This document shows, in pieces, positions 1-8,262 of a stretch of 43,300 nt of DNA. The first letter of the stretch is position 1. Each line of letters begins with the position of its first letter. This DNA comes from CAUZFZ01 sp963579025 (lineage in GTDB: Bacteria > Planctomycetota > Planctomycetia > Planctomycetales > Planctomycetaceae). A program made the translations under genes and the position numbers. Location of the stretch: contig CAUZFZ010000085.1 of NCBI GenBank assembly GCA_963579025.1, positions 1-43,300 on the forward strand. The letters are read 5' to 3'. Under the pieces are notes generated by a model. That model did no database searches and had not been told where the DNA came from. It saw only the letters and a program-made list of their open reading frames with translations.

Positions 1-61
1 ACTCCTCGGTGTACCGACGGCGGACCGATTCTCCACGACTCGACGATTTCTTCTTCGCCAT
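1..61 (-). CDS. 5' end of a leftward gene, possibly a transposase OrfA (partial)
   Basis: Reading the minus strand, ATG at 61-59 opens a frame that stays open to the window edge (20 codons). It is preceded by a good ribosome binding site (AAAGGAG, about 7 bases before the ATG). The peptide starts MAKKKSSSRGESVRRRYTEE. A basic start followed by RRRYTEE resembles the N-terminus of IS3-type OrfA proteins, which continue with a helix-turn-helix, but 20 residues are too few to be sure. The family guess is inference; the start codon and ribosome binding site are seen directly. The rest of the gene lies outside the window. Confidence 0.5.
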   Translation of the reverse strand, partial: MAKKKSSSRGESVRRRYTEE

Positions 62-579
62 TTTCAGGCTCCTTTCTGGAACCCAAAATAAGCAACTCAC
101 CTGTCCGTGAAACTGTCACCACCTCACTCTTTCCCCCGTCCAACTTAAGGATCTTGACTGTCCGAAAAATACGAAGCACCTCAAAGCACCTCAGTCATGG
201 TCGGAATCGTCTCAGTCTGATCAACAATCCCCACGTGACGCGTCACGCACTGTGGCACAGGTTGCTCGCAACCTCTGTCGCGAAGCGACAAGAGGCAATC
301 GGTGCAAACACCAAATCCTCTTGCGGCTGCGCCGCCCCGGTTGCAAGCAACCGCGGCCACCCACACGCTGGCTTGAGATTAACCAGTGCCACCCCGCGGG
401 ATTCGACGTCGCCAAAGTCGAAATGGAAGCCCTGAGCCGTAGGTGACGTCCCTGCGGCGACGCCGAACCGGGAATTCTCACAAATCCGACGACTTGCCTG
501 ACCGGTACAACCGTCACCGGCCGATACCGACATCCAGACCCCTCAGTCTTATCGGTGACTGCCGAAACGGGATGCTGCA
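62..579. other. Intergenic region with a palindrome-rich repeat
   Basis: No gene is supported here; the short frames have no ribosome binding site and sit on repeat sequence. The left part (62-200) is upstream of the leftward gene at 1-61 and would hold its promoter and, if that gene is an insertion sequence, the element end; I could not define a terminal repeat. 251-398 holds repeat copy 1, described separately. 400-579 is the leader of the FG-GAP gene; no convincing promoter was found. Confidence 0.5.
251..398 (+). repeat. Interspersed palindrome-rich repeat, copy 1
   Basis: This unit contains two short perfect palindromes (GGTTGCTCGCAACC at 260-273 and GGTTGCAAGCAACC at 339-352) and a small GTCGCG/CGAC stem. 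Positions 318-363 match the reverse complement of 2953-2998 with a single mismatch over 46 bases. The outer ends also match: 386-398 (GTGCCACCCCGCG) pairs with 2911-2923. The two copies are therefore inverted and lie either side of the FG-GAP gene. No transposase is encoded within the unit, so it is a non-autonomous repeat. Confidence 0.75.
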
Positions 580-2700
580 ATGCTCAGGATGATTCGCGTG
601 ATTCGCGCGCTCGGTGGAATGTCACGGCCACAGTCCGGACGGTCCCTCTCACGACGTTGGATGTGCCGTCGCGACTTCCGCGTCGAGGCGGTTGAGGCGC
701 GTGTGTTGCTGACCGCCAGTTCGGTCGATGTCACCACGCTGGACGGGACCAACGGCGTGCACGTTGATCCGTCGTCGGAGTTTGACTTGCTGACGTCCGC
801 GGAGGGGGTGGGTGACTTCAACGGCGACGGGCTGGATGACCTGCTCGTCAAAGACAGGTATCTCATCCTGGGGCGCGCCGATGGGCTGGATCATACAGCG
901 TCGTTCATCGAAGACCTGACAGATGCTCAGTTGCAGGGCGAGAGGATCCAGGGAGCTGCGGGCGTCGGGAACTTTAATGGCGACGGGTTCGACGATCTGG
1001 CCTTCCTCGATTCCAGTCGCGGCTATGACGATCGCAGCATCAACGTCGTCTTTGGAAACGCGGATCCACCTGAGTCAATTGACATCGATGATCTCGACGC
1101 GGCGTCGGGGCTGATGCTTAGCAATCAGCTTCAGATCGACGTGCCCGGACCACTGCGATTCGGCTACCACCTTGAGCGGGCCGGAGACATTGATGGTGAC
1201 GGATTCGACGACATCGCCGTGAATGTTGAAGGTCTCGAATCCCGATTCGACGTCCCGGTTGTCCTGTTCGGCGGACCAGACCGTCGCGAAGCCCTGATCG
1301 TCGCCGATGGCGATGTTAATGAGCATGAATCGGTGCGCGGCGGCACCAGCGGCGGCCTCAGCAGTGGCGACATCAATGGCGACGGTCTTGACGACCTGCT
1401 CGTGAACTCGTCAGTCGTTGAAAGCGGGTTCTACGACTTTCTGGTGTTCGCCACCGGGCGCGATGACGGGGACATCGAAACTGAGCAGTCGCCGCTACTT
1501 TACTCAGTCCACGCCCACGTGGTCGGCGACTTTAATGGTGACGGTTTCGACGACTTTGCCGTCTCCCGCGTACCGCACTATGACGCAGCCTCCTACGACA
1601 GTCGGGATCCCACGGTTGACTACGTTGTGTTCGGTGGCCCGGATGGAGCGCCCCTCATCAACGATGACACCCGCACCGGTGACAACGCGTTCGAAATCAC
1701 CACAACGATCGACTTTGCGTTTCGAGGTCAGACTACGATCCGCGCTATTGGTGACGTCAACGGTGACGGGCTCGACGACCTCGCGGTGGACAACCACCGT
1801 GTGCTGTTTGGAGGCACGATCGACGCCGGCGAGTCCATCGACGTGGCCGAGGTCGGTGACGGAACGAACGGATTCCAGATCACCGGCCACAGCCGCGGCG
1901 AGCTTGTCGGAGCTGGTGATCTCAACGGAGACGGAGCTGACGATCTTGCCATCGCAGCATGGGAACAGGGTCTGTACGTCATCTACGGCGTCGTTGCACC
2001 CGTTCCAGAACCGAGTGCCACGATCCTTCAGATTTCGAGCGACGACATCACTCGCGACGGCGACACGATCACGCTCCGCAATCCCAACCAGGTCGATTCA
2101 TCGATCATCGTGTCGGAACAGGACGGCCAGCTGCGAGTTGACATTACTTCGAGCCAGTCCAGCGACCCGGACACGTCTCTGCACGACCTGACCGGAATCG
2201 AGCGACTGCGACTGGAACTGGGCGAAGGAAATCGGCACGTGGACGCGTCGCAGTCGCCCGTGCCGGTCGAAGTAAGCACTGCAGGCGGCGATGACACAAT
2301 CATCGGTTCGATGTTTGATGACACACTGCATGGAGGCTCCGGGCCGGATGTCATCAACGGACGAGGCGGTCGGGATCGGATCTTCGGCGATGACGGCGTC
2401 GACGTGCTTTTCGGTGGCGGTGGCAATGATCACATTGATGGCGGCGACGGATCTGATCGGCTCAGCGGAAACAAAGGCCACGATGTCCTGATCGGCGGAA
2501 ACGGCAACGATCGGCTCGATGGAGACAACGGCAACGACCGCCTCGCCGGCGGAGCGGGAGCGGACAGTCTCAGCGGCGGCGACGACAACGACACACTGTT
2601 CGGCGAAGGCGGCATGGACACCCTCGCAGGCGGCGCCGGAACAGATCAGCTCACCGATAACACCGCCGTAATCGACGAGACGTTTGGAAGCGGCTTCTAG
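580..2700 (+). CDS. LEPR-XLL exported protein with FG-GAP repeats and RTX calcium-binding repeats
   Basis: This 706-residue protein is probably secreted or surface-bound. Its basic N-terminus leads to VEARVLLTA at about 37-46, the LEPR-XLL-type motif typical of large planctomycete exported proteins. Seven FG-GAP calcium loops of the form GDxNGDGxDD lie between residues about 75 and 460 and suggest an integrin-alpha-like beta-propeller. A beta-rich spacer follows. From about 567 to 694 there are RTX-type nonapeptides (GGxGxDxLx), which fold into a calcium-bound beta-roll. There is no enzymatic motif, so a structural or adhesive role is inferred. The start is uncertain: ATG 580 has only a weak upstream GGGATG, and ATG 589 is also possible. 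The gene is flanked by inverted repeat copies at 251-398 and 2911-3076. Confidence 0.85.
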   Translation: MLRMIRVIRALGGMSRPQSGRSLSRRWMCRRDFRVEAVEARVLLTASSVDVTTLDGTNGVHVDPSSEFDLLTSAEGVGDFNGDGLDDLLVKDRYLILGRADGLDHTASFIEDLTDAQLQGERIQGAAGVGNFNGDGFDDLAFLDSSRGYDDRSINVVFGNADPPESIDIDDLDAASGLMLSNQLQIDVPGPLRFGYHLERAGDIDGDGFDDIAVNVEGLESRFDVPVVLFGGPDRREALIVADGDVNEHESVRGGTSGGLSSGDINGDGLDDLLVNSSVVESGFYDFLVFATGRDDGDIETEQSPLLYSVHAHVVGDFNGDGFDDFAVSRVPHYDAASYDSRDPTVDYVVFGGPDGAPLINDDTRTGDNAFEITTTIDFAFRGQTTIRAIGDVNGDGLDDLAVDNHRVLFGGTIDAGESIDVAEVGDGTNGFQITGHSRGELVGAGDLNGDGADDLAIAAWEQGLYVIYGVVAPVPEPSATILQISSDDITRDGDTITLRNPNQVDSSIIVSEQDGQLRVDITSSQSSDPDTSLHDLTGIERLRLELGEGNRHVDASQSPVPVEVSTAGGDDTIIGSMFDDTLHGGSGPDVINGRGGRDRIFGDDGVDVLFGGGGNDHIDGGDGSDRLSGNKGHDVLIGGNGNDRLDGDNGNDRLAGGAGADSLSGGDDNDTLFGEGGMDTLAGGAGTDQLTDNTAVIDETFGSGF

Positions 2701-3204
2701 TCCGGACTTGAATCGGTTGGGGCAGCAATGGCTTGCGATTGAGCCCTGTTTTTCAGGGTTTGGTGGGATTCTGGGCGTGCGGATGTTTGCGCGCGTTCTG
2801 GCTGGCGGACAGCGGGCGGGCGATTCCGGGGCGGCGTCAGGCCGCGACCTCGAGCAGGTCCAGAACATGACGCTGCAGGGGCGTCGACTCCGTGAGCTGA
2901 GGGGACTCAGCGCGGGGTGGCACCGATTGACCTCCGTCGAAGCAATCGGTGATGGGTGGCCGCGGTTGCTTGCAACCGGGGCGGCGGAGCCGCAAGAGCC
3001 ATTGGAAAGTACGCCGGCAGCCAACTGTCGCTGCGCGACACTGGTTGCGAGCAGCATGCGAGCAACCAGTGTCAGCCGAATCAATGCGGCGATGAATCGC
3101 GTGCGCGGTCAGTTGCCAGAGCGACGGGTCTCTTTGATTGCGCAGGGTGGCACAGGTGTCAGACACTGGGCACAAAATCCAGATCATCCGTCAGTCGTCC
3201 AGGC
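2701..3204. other. Intergenic region between convergent genes, holding repeat copy 2
   Basis: This stretch separates the 3' ends of the FG-GAP gene and the leftward RTX gene. It holds repeat copy 2 (2911-3076), and the string GGTGGCACAGGTGTC at 3147-3161 is related to the repeat edge. Several frames cross it in both directions, but none has a ribosome binding site or a recognisable protein family. No clear rho-independent terminator with a T tract was seen. Confidence 0.5.
2911..3076 (-). repeat. Interspersed palindrome-rich repeat, copy 2 (inverted)
   Basis: This is the inverted partner of the repeat at 251-398. The core at 2953-2998 is 45/46 identical to the reverse complement of copy 1. 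The region 3020-3076 carries the matching GTCGCG/GCGAC stem and a longer GGTTGC...GCAACC palindrome, with extra bases in the loop compared with copy 1. The outer end (2911-2923) also matches. Together the two copies bracket the FG-GAP gene like the ends of a composite unit, though no target-site duplication was identified. Confidence 0.75.
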
Positions 3205-6200
3205 TCAGAGCGCCGGCAGCGAGAGGTCGAGCAGCAGGGTGCTGACGACACTTTGGTTATCGCCCCAACTGCTGGATGAGATCATCTGCGTGCCGTCCGG
3301 TGAGAGGACTGGGTGCGGTTCGCAGAAGTAGCAGCCGTTGGCCGTATTCGAGCGGTGATGCGCCACTGAGACGGCTCCATTCGGCTGTTCGGGGTCTTCG
3401 AGATTGAACGCAACGATTTCGCCCTGGTGGTTGCCGATCTCGCCCGCTCCTGTCTGGAATGTGCCGAAGATGTAGCCCGGGTTGGCATGATTCGTCGCCG
3501 CGACGTGTTCGACTCGGAGTGTGTCGGCGGTCGAGTCGTTCAGGGACCGGTAGGACCTGGTCGCGACGTTGTAGGACAGCAGCGATCCGACGTTGCTGGT
3601 GTTGCCATTGAATGTCGTCACCTCGGGAACGGACCGTCCCGAGAAGTTGCCGGAGCCGCCGACGACGTAGACGTCGCTGCCGTTGCTGCCATAAGCGAAC
3701 ACGGGGTGTGCCCAGGTCACTGCAAAAAATCCCTGGCTGGGGTCGCCGGCTGCGAAGAAACCTTGCTCGGTCAGATTCGGCTGCGCGTGCGGCGTGATCG
3801 AGCCGGCGCCGGCGGACGGATCGATGTCGAACAGCCGCCATGCACGGCCGCCGTTGGTCCGGGCATACGACACCAGTGCATGACGGCCGTTGGGCGCGTA
3901 GCGCAGCGTGATCCGGTTCGGGCCGGCGCTGTCGTCCAGGCCATCGGGATTCGTGAGGACCGTCTCGCCGACGACCGTCGGCTCGTCTCCGGTGGCGTCG
4001 AGGTCGACGATGTACAGCCGGATGTCCGTCGGATCGGATTTCGCGCGGCCCATCATGGCGATGTACTGCCGACCGCCCGTAAACGCGATTGAGGTCTTGG
4101 TCGCGTGCAGCTTGTTGAATGGCAGTTCGATCGTTTTCGTGATCTGTCCGGTCAGGACGTTGTACTCGTAGATGGTGTCGTCGAGTGCGCCGGGAGTGTC
4201 ATCCGGGTTCTCATTCGTTGACGCTCCTTTAACCGGGAACGCGTATTGCAGAGTCGGCCGCGACGGATCCTGACTCCAGCGGAATGCCGTCGAGGGCGCT
4301 TTCACAACGGCGAGCGGTGTGAGGTACGTCTCGTTGTCCGGGTTGCCGTCGATCAGGATCTGATGTGTCAGGGCCGGGTCGTAACTGCGGAGTGCAATCA
4401 GGTCGCCGGTGACGTTCCATGCCGAATCGGTCAGGTAGCGATTGCGGATGATCCCGCCCCAGTACGTCGACTGCGGGAAGATGACCGGCGTCTCGCTGAC
4501 CTCGATCTCCGGTGCTGCGTACTGTGTTCCCGGATCGCCGGTGATGCGCGTGATGGGCGTGCCGAAGGTCGGGTCGGTGATCGTCTGCAGGTAATCCGGT
4601 TTCGGAATCTCGGGCGGCAGGAAACTCGGCGGGTTGCTGCCGAAAGTGGAGACATTCGTCTGTTCGCCTGCTTCGGCGTCAGCGACCAGATCGGCGGTGC
4701 TGTGTCCCGGTTCGCCCGGAGTGATGAACCAGTCCAGTCCGCCGTCGCCGGTCAGCGTGTCGACGCGATAGTCGATGAGAACCGTGTTGGCGGTTCTCTG
4801 ATCGGACGAATCGAGGGTGTACTGGAACGACAGGTCTTCGAGTGCCGCCACGCGAGTCGCATAATCATCGGCGGACGACCACACGTTGAGAATGCTCTCG
4901 AAGGCCGGGCGGTCGCCGTCGAAATCGGTGACCGCTCCGATCAGGATGTCGTCGTCCGGGCCACCGGTCAGGACGTCTCCGCCCTGACCGCCGGACAGGA
5001 CATCGCGGCCGGGTCCGCCGTTGAGCGTGTCGTCATCGTTTCGGCCGAACAGGATGTCGTTGCCGTCGCCCGCGAGGATCACGTCGTCGCCGGCGCCGCC
5101 GTGCAGCGAATCGTCGTCAGCACCGCCGTCCAGCGTGTCGTCTTCGTCGCCCCCGACGAGGAAATCGGCTCCGTTGCCGCCGATAAGCAGATTGTTGCCC
5201 GCCGCTCCGTAGACTTTGTCGTCGCCGTCTCCACCGTCGGCCGTATCGTCGCCGTCGCCCGCTTCGATGCGGTCGTTGTTGGCCGTGCCGATGATCGAGT
5301 CGTCTCCGGCATGACCGCGCAACGTGACTCCATTGCCGGTCCATGCGGACGCGTCGATGACGTTGTTCCCGCTGTCACCGTCGATGACGACGATCTCGAT
5401 GCCGCTGAACGACTCGCTGCCGGAGCTGAATGTGGCGTCGCTGTCCGTCAGTGTGATATTGCCGTCGCCGCTCACGACCAGGCGGTCGGAGGCGTGACTG
5501 CCGGCCGTCAGCGTGTCGTCTCCGCCGCTGCTGCGAAGCGTTGTCCGTCCGGCGAACGAACCTGCGTTAATGTTGTTACTGCCCGGGCCGCCGGACAGGT
5601 CCGCCCGCTCGATCGAGGTCAGCGTGTCCGATCCCTGACCGGATAGCAGAGTTGGAGCGAGCGTCAGGTTCCCACCGTCCGCCGCAACTTCGAGCACGGT
5701 GTCGCCGGATCCGCTCCCGCCGTCGAGTTCGTCATTGCCCGACCCGCCGGAGAGCGTGTCGCTGCCGCTACTTCCGAGCAGCCTGTCGTTGTGTCCCTCG
5801 CCCAACAGCAGATCGTTGCCGCTGGAACCGTTGAGCGTGTCGTTGTCGTCGCCGCCGTGCAGCGTGTCGTTGTCGCCGCCTCCCGAAAGATTATCGGAGC
5901 CGTCGCCCCCATCGAGCAGATCGGCGCCCGCTCCGCCGCGCAACGTGTCATTCCCAGCGAGCCCGAGCAGAGTCACGCTGCCGGAAAACGTGTCGGCAAG
6001 GATCCTGTCTTCCCCGGAGCTGCCCGTCAGACTGGCCGCTTCGAAACCACTGATCGACTCGGTGACGGCTGCCGTCAACTGAGTGTCCGTCAGCGTGACA
6101 TCTCCCGAGACCGTAGCTCGGAGGAAGTCGGCCGTTCCGTCACCGCCATTGAGATCATCGACGCCGCCCCCTCCAAGAACGCAATCGTCTCCGCCACCGG

Positions 6201-6477
6201 CGTTGATCGTGTCGTTGCCGCCGTCGCCGCGAATGACGTCGTTGCCCTCTCCGCCGGTCAGCACATCGCTGCCGCCGCCGCCAGTAATCGTGACCGAACC
6301 GAGGAAGCCGGACGCATTGATCGTGTCCGCAGCACTCGTCCCGGTCAGCGACACGTCCTCAATGCTGTCAATGCTGTTGAACGAAAATGACGAGGGGAGA
6401 ATGAGTTGTGTCGCGTTGAGCGTCGCCGTCGACGCATTGACAATTTGGATGCGGTCCGTGCCGTCACCGCCGTTCAA
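3205..6477 (-). CDS. C-terminal part of an interrupted RTX-repeat protein with a beta-propeller-like end
   Basis: This is the downstream part of the frame that begins at 8262 and is cut by TAG at 6901-6903. Codons from 6900 to 6478 are also open and encode RTX-type repeats in the same register, so this is not an independent gene. The first usable start after the TAG is TTG at 6477, with no clear ribosome binding site. The product is dominated by GGxGxDxLxG nonapeptides separated by parallel beta-helix-like spacers. From about codon 1,220 of the full frame to the end (about 4600 to 3208) the sequence changes to a WD40/PD40-like propeller, with strings such as PHPVLSPDGTQM, NGRHALVSY and ITRITGD. 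Similar propellers occur in TolB-like and oligogalacturonate lyase-like proteins. No catalytic residues are assigned. The product is probably extracellular if it is made as one chain with the N-terminal part. Confidence 0.75.
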   Translation of the reverse strand: MNGGDGTDRIQIVNASTATLNATQLILPSSFSFNSIDSIEDVSLTGTSAADTINASGFLGSVTITGGGGSDVLTGGEGNDVIRGDGGNDTINAGGGDDCVLGGGGVDDLNGGDGTADFLRATVSGDVTLTDTQLTAAVTESISGFEAASLTGSSGEDRILADTFSGSVTLLGLAGNDTLRGGAGADLLDGGDGSDNLSGGGDNDTLHGGDDNDTLNGSSGNDLLLGEGHNDRLLGSSGSDTLSGGSGNDELDGGSGSGDTVLEVAADGGNLTLAPTLLSGQGSDTLTSIERADLSGGPGSNNINAGSFAGRTTLRSSGGDDTLTAGSHASDRLVVSGDGNITLTDSDATFSSGSESFSGIEIVVIDGDSGNNVIDASAWTGNGVTLRGHAGDDSIIGTANNDRIEAGDGDDTADGGDGDDKVYGAAGNNLLIGGNGADFLVGGDEDDTLDGGADDDSLHGGAGDDVILAGDGNDILFGRNDDDTLNGGPGRDVLSGGQGGDVLTGGPDDDILIGAVTDFDGDRPAFESILNVWSSADDYATRVAALEDLSFQYTLDSSDQRTANTVLIDYRVDTLTGDGGLDWFITPGEPGHSTADLVADAEAGEQTNVSTFGSNPPSFLPPEIPKPDYLQTITDPTFGTPITRITGDPGTQYAAPEIEVSETPVIFPQSTYWGGIIRNRYLTDSAWNVTGDLIALRSYDPALTHQILIDGNPDNETYLTPLAVVKAPSTAFRWSQDPSRPTLQYAFPVKGASTNENPDDTPGALDDTIYEYNVLTGQITKTIELPFNKLHATKTSIAFTGGRQYIAMMGRAKSDPTDIRLYIVDLDATGDEPTVVGETVLTNPDGLDDSAGPNRITLRYAPNGRHALVSYARTNGGRAWRLFDIDPSAGAGSITPHAQPNLTEQGFFAAGDPSQGFFAVTWAHPVFAYGSNGSDVYVVGGSGNFSGRSVPEVTTFNGNTSNVGSLLSYNVATRSYRSLNDSTADTLRVEHVAATNHANPGYIFGTFQTGAGEIGNHQGEIVAFNLEDPEQPNGAVSVAHHRSNTANGCYFCEPHPVLSPDGTQMISSSSWGDNQSVVSTLLLDLSLPAL

Positions 6478-7475
6478 AGTGTCGCTTCCGGTGCTCGTTC
6501 GGAAGAGGTCATCTCCGGCGTCGCCGTTGACAATGTCGTTTGAGACGCCGCCGCGCAGCGTGTCGTCGCCCTCGCCACCGTGCAGCGTCTTCCGGCCGCC
6601 GCCGCCACCATCGAGTTCGTCATTGCCGGGGCCGCCGGAGAGCGTGTCGTTGCCAGAGTTTGCGATCAGTTTGTCGTTGTGTCCCTCGCCCAGCAGCAGG
6701 TCATTGCCAGCGGAGCCCTGCAGCGTGTCGTTGCCGTCTCTGCCAAGCAGCGTATCGTCGCCGCCGGCTCCCGAAAGACGATCGTTGCCGTCGCCGCCGT
6801 CAAGCAGATCGGCACCCGCTCCGCCGCGTAGCGAATCAGGGCCGCCGAGCCCCAGCAGAGTTACGCTGCCGGAAAATGTCTCGGCGACGATATTATCAGC
6901 CTAGGAACTGCCCTTCAGACTGGCCGCCTCGAAACCGCTGATCGACTCTGTGACGGCGGCCGAAAGCTGAGTGTTCGTCAGCGTGACATTGCCGGAGACG
7001 GCCGCGCTGAAGAAGTCGGCTGTTCCGTCGCCGCCATTAAGATCATCGATGCCGCCCCCTCCAAGGACGCAATCGTCTCCGCCACCAGCGTTGATCGTGT
7101 CGTTGCCGCCGCCGCCGCGAATGACGTCGTTGCCCTCTCCGCCGGTCAGCACATCGCTGCCACCGCCGCCTTCAATCGTCACCGAGCCGAGGAAGCCGGC
7201 GGCGTTGATCGTGTCCGCAGAACTCGTCCCGGTCAGCGAGACCTCATCGATGCCGCTGTGTGAATCCGTCCCGTTCAAAATGAGCTGCGTCGCGTTGAGT
7301 GTCGCAGTCGAAACTCCGGTCACTTCGATGCGGTCCGTGCCGTCGCCGCCGTTCAAAGCATCGTTGCCGGCGCTCAGTTCGAGGAGGTCATCTCCGCCGT
7401 GGCCGTTGAGTTCGTCGTTCGAGCCCTCGCCCCGCAGCGTGTCGTTTGCGGGACCACCGATCAGCGTGTCCTCAC
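5715..7475 (-). repeat. Internal tandem duplication (~880 bases) inside the RTX gene
   Basis: Two adjacent blocks, about 5715-6595 and 6603-7475, encode the same series of modules: NGGDGTDRI, STATLNATQLIL, DDCVLGGGG, NGGDGTADF, TQLxAAVTESISGFEAASL and SGSVTLLGL. The offset is 888 bases at the 3' side (CAGACTGGCC at 6028 and 6916; GAGTTCGTCATTGCC at 5724 and 6612) and 879 bases at the 5' side (GCGGTCCGTG at 6451 and 7330). The 9-base difference comes from a small in-frame indel. The copies have diverged by many synonymous changes, so the duplication is not very recent. Confidence 0.85.
6901..6903 (-). other. In-frame TAG that splits the RTX gene
   Basis: On the minus strand the codons read GGC AGT TCC TAG GCT GAT AAT ATC. 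The duplicated copy reads GGC AGC TCC GGG GAA GAC AGG ATC at the aligned place (6013-6015). The frame is open and repeat-like on both sides, so a single base change, for example from TCG, GAG or TTG, explains the stop. It is codon 454 of 1,685. Confidence 0.9.
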
Positions 7476-8262
7476 CGTTGCCGCCGATCAGCACACTGCC
7501 GCCCTGACTGCCGAGAATACGGTCGGCTCCATTGCGGCCGCGGATCGTGACAAATCCGCCGAATGCCGAGGCGTCGATCACATTGGCGCCGTTTCCGCCG
7601 GTGATGTCGGCTCGTTCGACATTGCGCAGCCGATCGTTGCCGGCGCCCGTCATCAACGCCGGTAACAGAGTGATGTCATTATTGGACGCGGCGATCAGCA
7701 GGTCGTTGCCCTCTCCGCCGTCGACGTTGTCGTTGCCGGAGCCGCCGACCAGTGTGTCCGAATTCTGCAGGCCGCGCAGGGTGTCGTTGCCGCCGCCGCC
7801 GTCGAGGCTGTCATTATGCCGATCTCCGTTCAGCAAATCTTTGCCCTGCCGTCCGCGCAGCACGTCATTGCCGCGATTCCCGAGCAGCGTATCGGGGCCC
7901 GTGCCGCCGATCAGTGTGTCGTTGCCCTGGTGTCCAACGGCCTTTGCAGGGACATCGGTGTTATTCGTGAACTCGTCGTCCCCGCTGCGTCCGCGGAAGA
8001 TAATCCGCGTCACGTCCGCGCGGTTGAAGTCCTGTTGTGTTCCGTTCTGAGTGACACGAATCGTCGACGCATCGACATCGTCGATCGTGACGGTGTCGTT
8101 GGACTGAATCCCGTTGATGTGCACAACACCCGTGCCGGGACTGAACCCAATCGTCAGCAGCGTTCGGATTTCAAGCTGCTCAGCACGGCGTTCCCAGCGT
8201 TCCGAGCGGTTACGCGGGCGGTGAGATTGACGGAATGCGGACAGCCAGTCACGAAAGGGCAT
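6901..8262 (-). CDS. N-terminal part of an interrupted LEPR-XLL RTX-repeat protein
   Basis: This frame of 453 residues starts at ATG 8262 with a basic leader and LEIRTLLT at about residues 30-37, the planctomycete LEPR-XLL-type export motif. A short beta-rich region (IDDVDASTIRVTQNG) follows. Then come RTX-type calcium-binding nonapeptides such as GGTGPDTLLGNRGNDVLRG, mixed with spacers like NVERADITGGNGANVIDAS that resemble a beta-helix. It ends at TAG 6901-6903 in the middle of a repeat module, and the same frame continues beyond the stop to 3205. As it stands, the N-terminal product would be an exported RTX fragment without the propeller end. The upstream ribosome binding site is weak (GAGAG about 10 bases before the ATG). 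The full-length ancestral product would be about 1,685 residues. Confidence 0.8.
   Translation of the reverse strand: MPFRDWLSAFRQSHRPRNRSERWERRAEQLEIRTLLTIGFSPGTGVVHINGIQSNDTVTIDDVDASTIRVTQNGTQQDFNRADVTRIIFRGRSGDDEFTNNTDVPAKAVGHQGNDTLIGGTGPDTLLGNRGNDVLRGRQGKDLLNGDRHNDSLDGGGGNDTLRGLQNSDTLVGGSGNDNVDGGEGNDLLIAASNNDITLLPALMTGAGNDRLRNVERADITGGNGANVIDASAFGGFVTIRGRNGADRILGSQGGSVLIGGNGEDTLIGGPANDTLRGEGSNDELNGHGGDDLLELSAGNDALNGGDGTDRIEVTGVSTATLNATQLILNGTDSHSGIDEVSLTGTSSADTINAAGFLGSVTIEGGGGSDVLTGGEGNDVIRGGGGNDTINAGGGDDCVLGGGGIDDLNGGDGTADFFSAAVSGNVTLTNTQLSAAVTESISGFEAASLKGSS

Noticed and set aside
2098..3084. Leftward frame of 328 codons across the end of the FG-GAP gene
   Set aside because: It runs antisense through the RTX repeats and repeat copy 2; the peptide is valine/aspartate repeats mirrored from the real gene.
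4246..5646. Long open frame of 466 codons on the plus strand, antisense to the RTX gene
   Set aside because: It is a shadow of the repetitive, codon-biased RTX sequence: low-complexity, no ribosome binding site and no family resemblance.
3205..8262. Reading the GGxGxDxL repeats as a CRISPR array or as a pore-forming RTX toxin
   Set aside because: The DNA repeats are short, translated and variable with no spacers, so there is no CRISPR. No toxin acylation region, lipase or protease domain was seen.
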